A stretch of 64,000 bases of DNA from Bacillus sp. 491mf (GTDB lineage Bacteria; Bacillota; Bacilli; Bacillales; Bacillaceae_G). Both the position numbers and the translations under genes were made by a program. How positions within the stretch are numbered: the first letter of the stretch is position 1; every line of letters starts with the position of its first letter. The DNA lies in assembly GCF_900112415.1 (NCBI RefSeq), contig NZ_FOLV01000007.1, positions 105,931 to 169,930 on the forward strand. The letters are read 5' to 3'. Positions 15,646-26,511 of the stretch are shown here, one piece after another. Under the pieces are notes generated by a model. That model searched no databases and had not been told where the DNA came from. It saw only the letters and a list, made by a program, of their open reading frames with translations.

Positions 15646-17976
15646 ATGTCTAATATGAATGCGAACGAAAGAATTGTGCCCCTCCTACCATTAAGAGGCG
15701 TTCTCGTATATCCGACGATGGTTCTGCATCTTGATGTAGGACGTGATAAATCGATCAAAGCGCTTGAGCAGGCGGCTATGGATGAAAATATGATTTTTTT
15801 AGCGATGCAAAAAGACGTGAATATCGATGATCCGAAAGAAGATGATGTTTATAAAGTAGGTACGTTAGCAAAAGTGAAGCAAATGCTTAAATTGCCAAAT
15901 GGGACGATGCGTATCCTTGTTGAAGGTTTACATAGAGTAGAGATGACAGAGTTCATTGAAGAAAATGATGTAATTACAGCTAATGTCCACATGTTAATTG
16001 AAGAAGAAGACGGCGATTTAGAAGAAAAAGCGCTTATGCGTACATTAATTGAGTATTTTGAGCAATATATTAAGCTGTCCAAAAAAATTTCAGGTGAAAC
16101 ATTTGCGACAGTTGTTGATATTGAGGAACCAGGTCGATTAGCTGATCTCGTATCATCTCATTTGCCGCTCAAAACGAAGCAAAAGCAACAAATTTTAGAA
16201 ATCACTGCAGCGAAAGAACGATTACATACACTTATTTCTTTTATTCAAGATGAAAAAGAGTTGTTAAACTTAGAAAAGAAAATTGGTCAACAAGTGAAAC
16301 GTTCTATGGAGCGTACACAAAAAGAGTACTTCTTACGTGAACAAATGAAAGCTATTCAAAAAGAGCTTGGTGATAAAGAAGGAAAAGGCGGCGAAGTAGA
16401 AGAGCTTCGCGAAAAGATTGAAGAATCAGGAATGCCAGAAGAAACGATGAAGGCGGCATTAAAAGAGCTGGATCGTTATGAGAAATTGCCGGCAAGTTCA
16501 GCGGAGAGCGGTGTTATTCGCAATTATATTGATTGGTTATTATCTCTTCCTTGGACGGAGGCAACGGAAGATCGTATCGATCTTGCGCGTGCTGAACATA
16601 TTTTAAATGAAGATCATTATGGGCTTGAAAAAGTGAAAGAACGTGTGCTTGAATATTTAGCAGTGCAAAAGCTTACTAATTCGTTAAAAGGACCTATTCT
16701 TTGTTTAGTTGGTCCTCCTGGGGTTGGGAAAACATCGTTAGCTCGTTCAATTGCGACATCAGTGAATCGTAATTTTGTTCGTGTATCGCTTGGCGGTGTA
16801 CGTGATGAATCGGAAATTCGTGGTCATCGTCGTACGTATGTCGGTGCGATGCCAGGTCGTATTATTCAAGGGATGAAAAAGGCAAAAACAATTAATCCTG
16901 TCTTTTTATTAGATGAGATTGATAAAATGTCCAATGATTTCCGCGGTGATCCTTCAGCGGCATTGTTAGAGGTATTAGATCCAGAACAAAATCATAATTT
17001 TAGTGATCATTACATTGAAGAGCCGTATGATTTATCAAAAGTGATGTTTGTTGCAACTGCTAATACGCTTGCAAGCATTCCAGGTCCGCTTCTTGACCGC
17101 ATGGAAGTTATTTCTATTGCTGGTTATACAGAACTTGAAAAAGTACATATTGCCCGTGAACATTTATTGTCGAAGCAACTGAAGGAACATGGGTTGAAAA
17201 AAGGGAATTTACAAGTGCGCGATGAAGCGCTTCTTGAAATCATCCGTTACTATACGCGTGAAGCGGGTGTTCGTACGTTAGAACGTCAGCTTGCGAAGCT
17301 TTGCCGAAAAGCGGCGAAAATTATTGTAACAGAAGAACGTAAGCGCGTCGTTGTAACGGAGAAGAATATTACTGAATTACTTGGAAAACGTATATTCCGT
17401 TATGGTCAAGCAGAAACGAAAGATCAAGTAGGGATGGCAACAGGTTTAGCGTATACAGCAGCTGGTGGAGATACGCTGGCGATTGAAGTATCTGTATCCC
17501 CGGGTAAAGGGAAATTGATTTTAACGGGAAAACTTGGTGATGTAATGAAAGAATCTGCACAAGCGGCATTTAGTTACATTCGTTCTCGTGCGGAAGAATT
17601 ACATATTGATCCTGACTTCCATGAAAAACATGATATTCATATTCATGTTCCTGAAGGGGCTGTGCCAAAAGACGGACCTTCAGCTGGGATTACGATGGCA
17701 ACGGCTCTTATTTCAGCATTAACAGGTATTCCTGTTAGTAAAGAAGTGGGAATGACAGGTGAAATTACACTTCGTGGCCGCGTGTTACCGATTGGTGGAT
17801 TGAAAGAAAAAACGTTGAGTGCACATCGTGCAGGTTTAAAGAAAATTATTTTACCGGCAGAAAATGAAAGAGATTTAGAAGATATTCCAGAAAGCGTAAA
17901 GGAAAACCTTACGTTTGTGCCAGTCTCTCATTTAGATGAGGTACTAGAGCATGCATTAGTAGGAGTGAAAAAATGA
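15646..17976 (+). CDS. lon: ATP-dependent protease LonA
   Basis: 776 residues, the normal LonA length. The N-terminal substrate-recognition domain begins [13 protein letters not shown], and a helical linker follows (residues about 185-300). The AAA+ module has Walker [10 protein letters not shown] near residue 357 and [10 protein letters not shown]. The protease domain has the catalytic Ser in [12 protein letters not shown] and the Lys in [14 protein letters not shown]. It degrades misfolded and regulatory proteins in the cytoplasm. Its last codons overlap the start of ysxC by 4 nt, so the two are co-translated. Confidence 0.97.
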   Translation: MSNMNANERIVPLLPLRGVLVYPTMVLHLDVGRDKSIKALEQAAMDENMIFLAMQKDVNIDDPKEDDVYKVGTLAKVKQMLKLPNGTMRILVEGLHRVEMTEFIEENDVITANVHMLIEEEDGDLEEKALMRTLIEYFEQYIKLSKKISGETFATVVDIEEPGRLADLVSSHLPLKTKQKQQILEITAAKERLHTLISFIQDEKELLNLEKKIGQQVKRSMERTQKEYFLREQMKAIQKELGDKEGKGGEVEELREKIEESGMPEETMKAALKELDRYEKLPASSAESGVIRNYIDWLLSLPWTEATEDRIDLARAEHILNEDHYGLEKVKERVLEYLAVQKLTNSLKGPILCLVGPPGVGKTSLARSIATSVNRNFVRVSLGGVRDESEIRGHRRTYVGAMPGRIIQGMKKAKTINPVFLLDEIDKMSNDFRGDPSAALLEVLDPEQNHNFSDHYIEEPYDLSKVMFVATANTLASIPGPLLDRMEVISIAGYTELEKVHIAREHLLSKQLKEHGLKKGNLQVRDEALLEIIRYYTREAGVRTLERQLAKLCRKAAKIIVTEERKRVVVTEKNITELLGKRIFRYGQAETKDQVGMATGLAYTAAGGDTLAIEVSVSPGKGKLILTGKLGDVMKESAQAAFSYIRSRAEELHIDPDFHEKHDIHIHVPEGAVPKDGPSAGITMATALISALTGIPVSKEVGMTGEITLRGRVLPIGGLKEKTLSAHRAGLKKIILPAENERDLEDIPESVKENLTFVPVSHLDEVLEHALVGVKK

Positions 17977-18569
17977 AAGTAACAAAAGCTGACATTGTCA
18001 TTAGCGCAGTCAAACCAGAACAATATCCTGAGAGCGATTTACCAGAAATCGCATTAGCGGGTCGTTCAAATGTAGGAAAATCATCCTTTATTAATAAAAT
18101 TTTAAATCGAAAAAAATTAGTGCGTATTTCTTCTAAACCAGGAAAAACGCAAACGCTAAACTTCTTCATCATTAATGATATGATGCATTTTGTGGATGTA
18201 CCAGGTTATGGTTACGCGAAAGTATCAAAATCAGAACGAGCAGCATGGGGCAAAATGATTGAAACGTATTTCACAACGAGAGAGCAGCTAAACGCAGCTG
18301 TGCTTGTTATTGATTTACGTCATAAGCCGACGAACGACGATGTGATGATGTATGATTTCTTAAAACATTATGAAATTCCAACAATCATTATTGCAACAAA
18401 AGCTGATAAAATTCCAAAAGGAAAATGGCAAAAGCATTTAAAAGTTGTGAAAGAAACGCTTGATGTAGAACCAGGAGATGAAGTTGTACTATTCTCTTCA
18501 GAAACAGGTCTTGGGAAAGAAGAAGCGTGGAAAGCGATTCATAAGTTTACAAAGACAAAAAACGTGTGA
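17973..18569 (+). CDS. ysxC: ribosome biogenesis GTPase YsxC/EngB
   Basis: A 198-residue Era/Obg-superfamily GTPase needed for late 50S subunit assembly. The G motifs are GRSNVGKSS (G1), a switch-region T, DVPGYGYA (G3), TKADK (G4) and SSE (G5). The ATG overlaps the lon stop (ATGA), a coupling conserved in Bacillus. A strong terminator overlaps the stop codon. Confidence 0.95.
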   Translation: MKVTKADIVISAVKPEQYPESDLPEIALAGRSNVGKSSFINKILNRKKLVRISSKPGKTQTLNFFIINDMMHFVDVPGYGYAKVSKSERAAWGKMIETYFTTREQLNAAVLVIDLRHKPTNDDVMMYDFLKHYEIPTIIIATKADKIPKGKWQKHLKVVKETLDVEPGDEVVLFSSETGLGKEEAWKAIHKFTKTKNV

Positions 18570-18589
18570 CGATTGTCACACGTTTTTTT
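18555..18589 (+). terminator. terminator of lon-ysxC
   Basis: AACGTGTGAC (18561-18570) pairs with GTCACACGTT (18575-18584) over GATT, with flanking A and T runs. Confidence 0.92.
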
Positions 18590-18700
18590 ATGATCATTTG
18601 GTATAATCATACATATTTTTCTCCGATTGAAAGAAGCTAATGAAAGATTGTTTTTAGCATAGATGGAATAGTTTCCATCACTTGATTCCGATAATTTTTT

Positions 18701-18743
18701 TTGGTAACGTACAGATAGAGTTGTTATATTATAATTATTATAA
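18701..18743 (+). promoter_or_regulatory. PerR box and candidate promoter of the hem operon
   Basis: TTATAATTATTATAA at 18729-18743 matches the Per box consensus (TTATAAT-N-ATTATAA) at every position. It overlaps or directly follows a possible -10 (TATATT 18725-18730) with TTGGTA 18 nt upstream, a position suited to repression. hemAXCDBL is a known PerR target in B. subtilis, so peroxide-inducible haem synthesis is a well-supported inference. Confidence 0.75.
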
Positions 18744-18969
18744 AGTGGTTTTTTTTGGAAGAGGTTAGTTAAGCGTGGAAACGAAAATCAGTTTCCTTTA
18801 TGAAAACTTTTCCTCACTTTTCATTCTTTACTTATCGCGGGAGATGGCTTATTGTCAGATAAGTAAGGAAAAAAAGCAACGGTGTTCACATGATTGTCAG
18901 ATTTATAAGAAGAAAGTTGTATTATGATAGTAGATAAGATGAAAAAACGGTTGAAGGGGGACATGCTGC
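18744..18969 (+). promoter_or_regulatory. hemA leader region
   Basis: The non-coding part between the Per box and hemA is about 225 nt and holds no ORF. It contains two TTGTCAGAT direct copies (18852-18860, and 18894-18899 followed by GATTT) and the sequence TTGTAT-TATGAT near 18917-18928, which might be a second -10. Nothing decisive is seen. Confidence 0.35.
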
Positions 18970-20307
18970 GTGCATATTCTTGTTGTTGGTGTTAACTATC
19001 GAACAGCCCCTGTAGAAATTCGTGAGAAACTAACGTTCCAGGCAGCAGAATTAGAGGAAGCAATGACAACGTTGCAAAAGCAAAAAAGTGTATTAGAAAA
19101 TGTCATTGTATCAACGTGCAATCGAACGGAAATCTATGCTGTAGTAGACCAGTTACACACAGGACGCTATTATATTAAGAAATTTATGGCTGATTGGTTT
19201 CAGCTTGAAATAGACGAAATTGCACCGTATCTATCTCTATATGAACAGGATGGTGCTACAGATCATTTATTCCGCGTAACATGTGGATTAGATTCAATGG
19301 TAGTTGGAGAAACGCAAATTTTAGGTCAAATTCGGAATAGCTTCTTACTTGCACAAGAAATAAAAACGACAGGAACGATCTTTAATGAATTGTTTAAACA
19401 AGTCGTTACATTAGCGAAACGTGCGCATTCAGAAACGACAATTGGTGGCAATGCAATGTCGGTAAGTTATGCAGCTGTTGAACTTGGAAAGAAGATTTTT
19501 GGTGATTTGAAAGATTGCCATGTTCTTATTCTTGGTGCGGGAAAAATGGGCGAATTAGCACTACAGAATTTGTACGGGAGCGGTGCTCATAAAGTAACTG
19601 TTATGAATCGTACGTTTGCAAAAGCAGAAACGATGGCAGAAAAATATATGGGGCTTGCAATGCCGGTGAATCAGTTGCAATGCGCACTGTTAGAAGCTGA
19701 TATTGTCATTAGCTCAACGGGGTCGACTGAATATGTGATTACGAAAGAAATGATGTCCAAAGTAGAACGCATGCGTTCTGGTCGTCCGCTCTTTATGGTA
19801 GATATTGCAGTGCCTCGTGATATTGATCCAGCAATTGATAGGTTAGAAAGTGTTTTCTTATATGATATTGATGATTTACAAGGTGTTGTGGAAGCGAATC
19901 GTGCTGAGCGATTAAAAGAAGCTGAGAAAATTCAAATTATGATTGAAGAAGAAATGAGTCTATTTAAATCATGGTTGAATACGCTTGGTGTTGTCCCGTT
20001 AATTTCGGAGCTTCGTGATAAAGCGTTAGCGATTCAAAGTGAAACAATGCAGAGTATTGAACGGAAAATTCCAACGTTAACAGAGCGTGAACGGAAAGTG
20101 ATTAGTAAGCATACGAAAAGTATTATTAATCAATTATTAAAAGATCCGATTTTAATTGCGAAAGAGTTAGCGGCTGAAGAAAATGCGAAGGAAAAACTTG
20201 CTCTATTTGCGAAAATTTTCGATTTAAATACGAAAGAAGTAGTGGAAGAGAGCGAAGTAGAATGGAAACAAACAGAGAAGTGGACAGTATCCGCTCCATC
20301 TTTGTAA
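18970..20307 (+). CDS. hemA: glutamyl-tRNA reductase
   Basis: 445 residues, starting at GTG behind AAGGGGG. It reduces Glu-tRNA(Glu) to glutamate-1-semialdehyde, the committed step of the C5 haem pathway. Visible: the catalytic Cys in STCNRTEIY near residue 50, the NADPH-binding GAGKMGELA near residue 192, and the C-terminal helical dimerisation domain. It is the first gene of hemAXCDBL and lies downstream of a perfect Per box. Haem-responsive regulation through HemX is known in B. subtilis. Confidence 0.96.
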   Translation: MHILVVGVNYRTAPVEIREKLTFQAAELEEAMTTLQKQKSVLENVIVSTCNRTEIYAVVDQLHTGRYYIKKFMADWFQLEIDEIAPYLSLYEQDGATDHLFRVTCGLDSMVVGETQILGQIRNSFLLAQEIKTTGTIFNELFKQVVTLAKRAHSETTIGGNAMSVSYAAVELGKKIFGDLKDCHVLILGAGKMGELALQNLYGSGAHKVTVMNRTFAKAETMAEKYMGLAMPVNQLQCALLEADIVISSTGSTEYVITKEMMSKVERMRSGRPLFMVDIAVPRDIDPAIDRLESVFLYDIDDLQGVVEANRAERLKEAEKIQIMIEEEMSLFKSWLNTLGVVPLISELRDKALAIQSETMQSIERKIPTLTERERKVISKHTKSIINQLLKDPILIAKELAAEENAKEKLALFAKIFDLNTKEVVEESEVEWKQTEKWTVSAPSL

Positions 20308-20323
20308 TGGAAAGGATAAATGG

Positions 20324-21157
20324 ATGGGTGTTTTAAACAATAGCATTATTTATCATATTGCCATTATTTTATATGCTTGTAGCGTTAGTTTGTATTTCAT
20401 AGATTATTTTCAAAGTAACCGAAGGGCGAACAAGATTGCCTTTTGGTTACTTTCTGTTGTATGGGTACTCTATTCAATATTTATGTTACTTCGGGCAACA
20501 GAAGCGGAAATTAATCCAATTTTAACGTTATTATCGGGTATTTATTTTTATGTATGGCTATTAATTACATTATCATTAATGATTAACCGATTCATGCGCA
20601 TTGACTTTTTAGTCTTTTTCACAAATATGATTGCGTTTGGTGTAAGCGCTTTTTCTATTTTTACGCCGCTTGGAAAAATGTCGCCGGTATTAGCAAATCA
20701 ATTAGTATCGGAGCTTGTTTATGTACATATTGGTATGGCGATTATTTCCTATGCAACATTTACAGTTTCTTTTATTTTTTCCATTATGTATTTAATTCAA
20801 TATCGTTTATTAAAGCAAAAAAAATGGAATGCAAGGTTAAGGCGTTTAGGAAATTTACCGAAGCTGGACTCTATGTCATATGGTTTAAATTTATTTTCTG
20901 TACCTTTCTTTTTATTAGCCATTTTGCTTGGGTGTCTATGGGGATATACAAAGTTAGATAATTTCCATTGGTATGACGCGAAGGTAATCGGATCTTTCAT
21001 CGTCTTATTTGTATACTGTTCAGGTATTTATTTACGCGGATCAGATACATTACAGGGAAAGAGAATTGCGAGCTGGAATATTGGAGCATTTCTTATTATG
21101 TTAATTAATATTTTCTTATTTAGTAGTTTATCGAACTTCCATTTTTGGTACTTATAA
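20324..21157 (+). CDS. hemX: HemX, membrane regulator of HemA level (CcsA-like)
   Basis: 277 residues with about eight hydrophobic membrane segments, of the cytochrome c assembly (CcsA/ResC) type. In B. subtilis HemX lowers the amount of HemA protein. The start is an ATG 16 nt after the hemA stop with GGAAAGGAT as ribosome site. It belongs to the hem operon, and hemC follows 14 nt later. Confidence 0.9.
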   Translation: MGVLNNSIIYHIAIILYACSVSLYFIDYFQSNRRANKIAFWLLSVVWVLYSIFMLLRATEAEINPILTLLSGIYFYVWLLITLSLMINRFMRIDFLVFFTNMIAFGVSAFSIFTPLGKMSPVLANQLVSELVYVHIGMAIISYATFTVSFIFSIMYLIQYRLLKQKKWNARLRRLGNLPKLDSMSYGLNLFSVPFFLLAILLGCLWGYTKLDNFHWYDAKVIGSFIVLFVYCSGIYLRGSDTLQGKRIASWNIGAFLIMLINIFLFSSLSNFHFWYL

Positions 21158-21171
21158 GAGGAGAGAAAAAT

Positions 21172-22101
21172 ATGCGCAAAATTATTGTAGGATCGAGAAA
21201 AAGTAAATTGGCATTAACGCAAACAAATTGGTTTATCGATCAATTAAAAGCACTTGGATTGCCATATGAATTTGAAGTGAAAGAAATTGTAACGAAAGGT
21301 GACGTTATTTTAGACGTGACACTTTCGAAAGTAGGCGGAAAAGGCTTGTTCGTAAAAGAGATTGAACATGCGCTATTAACAAAGGAAATTGATATGGCTG
21401 TTCATAGCATGAAGGATATGCCGGCAGTACTTCCTGAAGGGTTAACAATTGGATGTATTCCAAAACGTGTTGATCCGCGTGATGCGTTTATTTCTAAAAA
21501 TGGAGAATCGTTTGAGGAGTTACCAGAAGGAGCGGTGATTGGTACAAGCAGTTTACGCCGTAGTGCACAGTTGTTAGCTACACGTCCCGATTTACAAGTG
21601 AAATGGATCCGCGGAAATATTGATACGAGACTCCGTAAGTTAAAAGAAGAAGATTACGATGCAATCATTTTAGCGGCTGCAGGACTAAAACGAATGGGCT
21701 GGGCCGGTGATGTGATTACAGGGTATTTAGCAGAAGAAGTGTGTGTACCAGCTGTCGGTCAAGGTGCGCTGTCTATTGAATGCCGCGAGGATGACGCGGA
21801 TTTATTACAATTATTAAGTCATTTAAATGATCATGTAACAGCGAGAACTGTAGAAGCAGAACGTGTATTTCTTCATAAATTAGAAGGCGGTTGCCAAGTT
21901 CCGATTGCTGGATATGCAACGCTCAAAGAAGATGACCAAATTGAATTAACAGCTCTTGTTGGGTCGAAAGATGGCACAGTTTTATTAAAAGAAGTTGTTG
22001 TTGGTGAAGATGCAGGAGAAGTTGGAGAACGAGCGGCAGACTTGTTAATCGAGCAAGGAGCGAAAGAATTGATTGCCGCTGCGAATCAGGAGCAAAACTA
22101 G
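21172..22101 (+). CDS. hemC: hydroxymethylbilane synthase (porphobilinogen deaminase)
   Basis: 309 residues from the ATG at 21172 (GGAGAG ribosome site). It polymerises four porphobilinogens. The dipyrromethane cofactor is carried by the Cys in [13 protein letters not shown] near residue 242, and the active-site motifs [16 protein letters not shown] and [11 protein letters not shown] are present. hemD starts 4 nt after its stop. Confidence 0.96.
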   Translation: MRKIIVGSRKSKLALTQTNWFIDQLKALGLPYEFEVKEIVTKGDVILDVTLSKVGGKGLFVKEIEHALLTKEIDMAVHSMKDMPAVLPEGLTIGCIPKRVDPRDAFISKNGESFEELPEGAVIGTSSLRRSAQLLATRPDLQVKWIRGNIDTRLRKLKEEDYDAIILAAAGLKRMGWAGDVITGYLAEEVCVPAVGQGALSIECREDDADLLQLLSHLNDHVTARTVEAERVFLHKLEGGCQVPIAGYATLKEDDQIELTALVGSKDGTVLLKEVVVGEDAGEVGERAADLLIEQGAKELIAAANQEQN

Positions 22102-22105
22102 CGAT

Positions 22106-22861
22106 ATGACTTCTCTTTGCGGAAAAACAGTGCTAATTACAAGGGCCCAGCAACAAGCGAAGCAAATGAGTGCAGCAGTGCAAAAACAGGGCGGAATTCC
22201 AGTGGAAATTCCGCTTTTACATATAACAGCAGCCCCGCATAATCAATTTCAACAAGTACGTGAGGAACTGGATACGTATAATTGGATTATTTTCACAAGT
22301 AAAAATGGTGTGAATTTCTTTTTAGATGGTTTACAGCAGCCCTTGCCAAAGACGATGAAAATTGCCGCAGTCGGCGTGAAGACAAAGCAAGAATTAGAAT
22401 ATCGCGGCTACAATGTTCATTTTGTACCAACTGCATTTGTGGCAGAAGTATTTGCGAAGGAATTTGTGAACCATATTGAAAGTGGGATACGTATATTATT
22501 GCCAAAAGGAAATCTTGCGAGAGATGTCATACGAGAGGCGCTAAGAAATCATGGGGCGATTGTCCGTGAACTCGTTGTATATGAAACGGCAGTCCATTTG
22601 CAAATGCGTGAACAACTTATTGATGCACTGCAATCAAGAGAAATTGATGTGATTACGTTTACAAGCCCGTCTACTGTCCAAAGTTTCCTTACATTGCTTG
22701 AAGGTGAAAACTGGAGAGAATGGGTAAAAGGATGTACAATTGCTTGTATAGGTCCTATTACAGAACGAGAAGCACGTCAATATTTTCAAACCCTACTTGT
22801 TCCAAAAGAATACACAATTGAATCTATGTTACAATGTATTTCAGAATATATAATAAAGTGA
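22106..22861 (+). CDS. hemD: uroporphyrinogen-III synthase
   Basis: 251 residues. This family has low sequence conservation but shows [11 protein letters not shown] at the start, [13 protein letters not shown] near residue 60, and [12 protein letters not shown] near residue 180. It closes and inverts ring D of hydroxymethylbilane. The chosen ATG at 22106 gives the usual N-terminus; its ribosome site lies inside the end of hemC. The product feeds both haem and the sirohaem branch used by nitrite reductase at the left end of the window. Confidence 0.9.
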   Translation: MTSLCGKTVLITRAQQQAKQMSAAVQKQGGIPVEIPLLHITAAPHNQFQQVREELDTYNWIIFTSKNGVNFFLDGLQQPLPKTMKIAAVGVKTKQELEYRGYNVHFVPTAFVAEVFAKEFVNHIESGIRILLPKGNLARDVIREALRNHGAIVRELVVYETAVHLQMREQLIDALQSREIDVITFTSPSTVQSFLTLLEGENWREWVKGCTIACIGPITEREARQYFQTLLVPKEYTIESMLQCISEYIIK

Positions 22862-22889
22862 AACTTTAAGAATTGGAGATGGAAAAGTT

Positions 22890-23879
22890 ATGAATCCTTT
22901 ACAATTTAATCGTCATCGTCGTTTACGACAAAGTGCAAATATGCGTGCTCTTGTGCGTGAAACACATTTACATACAGAAGATTTCATTTATCCGATTTTT
23001 GTTTTAGAAGGAGAAAATAAGCGTAATGAAGTTCCTTCTATGCCAGGTGTATATCAAATTTCTTTAGACCATCTGCAAGCAGAAATGCAAGAAGTTGTTG
23101 ATTTAGGTATTCGTTCCGTTATCGTATTTGGTTTACCTGCTGAAAAAGATGAAGTAGGCTCTTCTGCGTATTGTGAGCACGGTATTGTGCAGCGAGCAAT
23201 TTCGCAAATTAAAGAGAGTTTTCCAAAATTAGTTGTAATCGCAGATACATGTTTATGTCAGTATACGAGTCATGGTCATTGCGGTGTAATTGAAGATGGA
23301 ATTATTTTAAATGATGAATCATTAGAGGTTCTTGCAAAAACAGCAGTAAGTCAAGCAAAAGCAGGTGCGGATATTATTGCGCCATCTAATATGATGGATG
23401 GATTTGTAGCGTATATTCGTCATGCGTTAGATGAAAATGGCTTTATGCATGTCCCAGTTATGTCATATGCAGTGAAATATGCGTCGGCTTTTTACGGACC
23501 GTTCCGTGATGCTGCGCATGGTGCACCTCAATTTGGTGATCGTAAAACATATCAAATGGATCCAGCAAATCGTCAAGAAGCATTCCGCGAAGCTGAGTCA
23601 GATGTGATGGAAGGAGCGGACTTCTTAATTGTGAAGCCAGCACTTTCTTATTTAGATATTATTCGTGATGTGAAAAATAACTTCAATCTTCCGGTTGTTG
23701 CGTATAATGTGAGTGGTGAATACTCAATGATTAAAGCGGCAGCACAAAATGGCTGGATTAATGAAAAAGATATTGTTCTTGAAAAATTATTAAGCATGAA
23801 GCGTGCAGGAGCAGATTTAATACTTACATATCATGCGAAAGATGCAGCGAGATGGTTACAAGAAGGGAGCGCACGATAA
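22890..23879 (+). CDS. hemB: delta-aminolevulinic acid dehydratase (porphobilinogen synthase)
   Basis: 329 residues. It condenses two 5-aminolevulinates. The zinc-site cysteines are in [15 protein letters not shown], and the two catalytic lysines are in [18 protein letters not shown] and IVKPALSY. The presence of Cys ligands places it in the Zn-dependent class. The stop overlaps the hemL start (TAATG). Confidence 0.96.
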   Translation: MNPLQFNRHRRLRQSANMRALVRETHLHTEDFIYPIFVLEGENKRNEVPSMPGVYQISLDHLQAEMQEVVDLGIRSVIVFGLPAEKDEVGSSAYCEHGIVQRAISQIKESFPKLVVIADTCLCQYTSHGHCGVIEDGIILNDESLEVLAKTAVSQAKAGADIIAPSNMMDGFVAYIRHALDENGFMHVPVMSYAVKYASAFYGPFRDAAHGAPQFGDRKTYQMDPANRQEAFREAESDVMEGADFLIVKPALSYLDIIRDVKNNFNLPVVAYNVSGEYSMIKAAAQNGWINEKDIVLEKLLSMKRAGADLILTYHAKDAARWLQEGSAR

Positions 23880-25168
23880 TGAAAAGTTTTGAGAAATCGA
23901 TTGAAGCGTTTGAAACAGCAAAGGATTTAATGCCAGGCGGTGTAAATAGCCCAGTGCGTGCTTTTAAATCTGTCGGTATGAATCCATTATTTATGGAGCG
24001 CGGAAAAGGCTCTAAAGTTTATGATATTGATGGAAATGAATACATTGATTATGTATTGTCATGGGGTCCGCTTATTCATGGTCATTCCAACGACCAAGTT
24101 GTGGAAGCGTTAAAAGCGGTAGTTGAAAAAGGAACAAGCTTCGGAGCGCCGACAGAAATTGAAAATAAATTAGCACAGCTTGTTATCGACCGCGTTCCGT
24201 CCATTGAAATTGTACGCATGGTGAACTCTGGAACAGAGGCGACAATGAGTGCACTTCGCTTAGCACGTGGTTATACAGGCCGTAATAAAATTTTAAAATT
24301 TGAGGGCTGCTATCACGGACATGGTGATTCTCTTTTAATTAAAGCTGGTTCTGGTGTTGCTACGCTTGGGTTACCAGATAGCCCTGGCGTACCAGAAGGC
24401 GTTGCGAAAAATACGATTACGGTTGCGTATAACGATTTAGAAAGCGTGAAATATGCATTTGAACAGTTCGGTGATGATATTGCATGTATCATTGTAGAAC
24501 CAGTAGCTGGAAATATGGGTGTTGTACCACCGCTTCCAGAATTTTTACAAGGTCTTCGTGATGTGACAACAGAATACGGGGCACTTCTTATTTTTGATGA
24601 AGTAATGACGGGCTTCCGCGTAGCTTATAATTGCGGACAAGGATATTTTGGGGTAACACCTGATTTAACATGTTTAGGGAAAGTAATTGGTGGCGGACTT
24701 CCAGTCGGAGCATATGGTGGTAAAGCTGAAATTATGAAGCAAGTAGCACCAAGTGGCCCAATTTATCAAGCTGGTACATTATCTGGTAATCCATTAGCAA
24801 TGACAGCAGGATATGAGACTCTTGTCCAGTTAACACCAGAAAGCTACAAAGAATTTGAACGTAAAGCGGAGATGCTTGAAAAAGGCTTACATGAAGTAGC
24901 TGTAAAATATGGTATTCCGCATTGTATTAATCGTGCTGGTTCTATGGTCGGTATTTTCTTTACAGATGAAAAAGTTATCAATTATGAAACAGCAAAAACG
25001 TCCAATTTAGAATATTTTGCAGCGTATTACCGTGAAATGGTAGAACAAGGTGTATTCTTACCACCTTCTCAATTTGAAGGCTTGTTCTTATCAACGGCGC
25101 ATAGTGATGCTGATATTGAAGCAACGATTGCTGCTGCAGAGATTGCGATGTCTAAATTAAAAGGGTAA
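23879..25168 (+). CDS. hemL: glutamate-1-semialdehyde 2,1-aminomutase
   Basis: 429 residues from the ATG overlapping the hemB stop. A PLP enzyme that makes 5-aminolevulinate from glutamate-1-semialdehyde. Family motifs are [27 protein letters not shown] and the PLP-lysine motif [16 protein letters not shown]. It is the last gene of the hem operon, followed by two terminator-like repeats. Confidence 0.96.
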   Translation: MKSFEKSIEAFETAKDLMPGGVNSPVRAFKSVGMNPLFMERGKGSKVYDIDGNEYIDYVLSWGPLIHGHSNDQVVEALKAVVEKGTSFGAPTEIENKLAQLVIDRVPSIEIVRMVNSGTEATMSALRLARGYTGRNKILKFEGCYHGHGDSLLIKAGSGVATLGLPDSPGVPEGVAKNTITVAYNDLESVKYAFEQFGDDIACIIVEPVAGNMGVVPPLPEFLQGLRDVTTEYGALLIFDEVMTGFRVAYNCGQGYFGVTPDLTCLGKVIGGGLPVGAYGGKAEIMKQVAPSGPIYQAGTLSGNPLAMTAGYETLVQLTPESYKEFERKAEMLEKGLHEVAVKYGIPHCINRAGSMVGIFFTDEKVINYETAKTSNLEYFAAYYREMVEQGVFLPPSQFEGLFLSTAHSDADIEATIAAAEIAMSKLKG

Positions 25169-25176
25169 AAAAGCCT

Positions 25177-25239
25177 TTTCTTTAGGGGGGCGAGAGGGCC
25201 TGACCGTGCGTAGAAGCGGTCAGGTCCTTTTTTTGCTAC
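25177..25239 (+). repeat. terminator-like repeat, copy A
   Basis: CTTTAGG, GCGAGAGG, then an 11-bp stem (25196-25206/25217-25227, one G-T pair), then T7 and GCTAC. It acts as a likely hemL terminator. It shares its layout and much of its sequence with copies at 25337-25399 and 33482-33540. Confidence 0.75.
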
Positions 25240-25336
25240 GTCCGGTGTGGGTTACGTTTTATTTTGGGTGGCAGTGGTTTGTATGCTGAACAAACAAAAT
25301 TTGTATATAAATAGCAGTTGAAATTCTAGCTTATCC

Positions 25337-25399
25337 CCTTTTCTTTAGGGGAGGCGAGAGGACCTGGCCGTACATAGACGCGGTCAGGTTCTTTTTTGT
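25337..25399 (+). repeat. terminator-like repeat, copy B
   Basis: Same plan as copy A: CTTTAGGGG, GCGAGAGGACCTG, an 11-bp stem (25360-25370/25381-25391) with a 10-nt loop, and a T-run. It is 160 nt from copy A, within the 313-nt hemL-spoVID gap. The sequence between the copies has no ORF. Confidence 0.75.
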
Positions 25400-25481
25400 C
25401 CACAGCAATTTTTTTATTCATAAAGTCTCTGTTCCTCACATAAACCTGTAATGACATAGAGTTTGAGAGGGGGAACACGAA

Positions 25482-26447
25482 GTGGCAGCAGAGCAACAAA
25501 CTGCATTGCGGTTTTCTTTAAAAGAATCTGTATGGTTTCAAAAAGGACAGGAAGTCAATGAACTACTTTCGATTTCATTAGATCCTGATGTTGCTATAGA
25601 AGAACGTGAATATGAAATTGTTGTATACGGGCAACTTGATTTAACAGGGGAATATATCCCGAAGGAAGAAACGGAGACGTTCTCATTACGAGAGTTATCT
25701 CCGGTACGTACGATAGATTATGTGGAGACGCGCGATGATGGGATAAATGAATTGGTGCATTCGTTTCCGCTGGAAATTTCGATTCCACGTGGCCGCGTGA
25801 AGCGAGTCGAAGATTTGTATGTGGATATTGAAGAGTTTGATTATGAATTATTAGAAAATGGTTGTTTGCAGCTTTTGGCGGATGTTTCAATTCATGGATT
25901 GTGTGACGAAGAACGTGAAGTAGAAGAACTAGTTGATGAAGAGCGTGAAGTCGAAGAAACAGTAAAAGAAGAGGTACTAGATGAAGAAGTGGTAGAGACT
26001 GACGAATGGGAAGATTATGCTTTTGAGCCATTTCAGTTAGAAGCTCGTCAAGAACCAGAGCCCGAACTAGATGAGGAAGAAGAAAACGAAGAAGAGGAAC
26101 AAAGGCAAGAAGAACAAGTACGTGAAGAAGTTGTCACGCCGCAGCTGGTCTTCGGACATAAAGAAGCGAAGAAACAAATTATTGATGAGGAAGAGCAAGA
26201 AGAAGTTTTATATTCACAGCGGGACGAAAACGCACTATATTTAACAAAATTATTTTCAAAACAGCCGGAAGATGAATTTACAAAGCTGAGACTATATTTT
26301 GTGCAAGAAGGTGACACGATTGAATCTGTTGCTGAGCGTTATGATACTTCCGTACAACATTTACATCGTGTAAATCAAAACGATGATTTGTATTTAACAG
26401 CAGGACAAATTATATATATACCAGTGCCAAAGGTGAAAGTAAAGTGA
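25482..26447 (+). CDS. spoVID: stage VI sporulation protein D (coat morphogenetic protein)
   Basis: 321 residues starting at GTG behind GAGAGGGGG. The N-terminal domain (about 1-130) resembles SpoVID (ALRFSLKESVWFQKGQEVNELLSISLDP pattern). A very acidic Glu-rich middle (about 140-240) follows, and a C-terminal LysM domain (about 275-320: VQEGDTIESVAERYDTSVQHLHRVN) binds glycan. SpoVID lets the coat encase the forespore and recruits SafA and SpoIVA-linked layers. It is much shorter than B. subtilis SpoVID (575), mainly through a shorter acidic linker. Its partner SafA/ExsA starts at the end of this window. Confidence 0.9.
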   Translation: MAAEQQTALRFSLKESVWFQKGQEVNELLSISLDPDVAIEEREYEIVVYGQLDLTGEYIPKEETETFSLRELSPVRTIDYVETRDDGINELVHSFPLEISIPRGRVKRVEDLYVDIEEFDYELLENGCLQLLADVSIHGLCDEEREVEELVDEEREVEETVKEEVLDEEVVETDEWEDYAFEPFQLEARQEPEPELDEEEENEEEEQRQEEQVREEVVTPQLVFGHKEAKKQIIDEEEQEEVLYSQRDENALYLTKLFSKQPEDEFTKLRLYFVQEGDTIESVAERYDTSVQHLHRVNQNDDLYLTAGQIIYIPVPKVKVK

Positions 26448-26511
26448 GTGAAGAGAAATCTTCCTCACCTCTTTTCTGTTTCACGCTCCTGTAGAAAGGG
26501 TCGTTGTTCAT

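Noticed and set aside
25870-26320. Minus-strand ORFs rich in Ser/Leu/His opposite spoVID
   Set aside because: They are antisense to the Glu-rich repeat region and have no ribosome site; composition explains the open frames.
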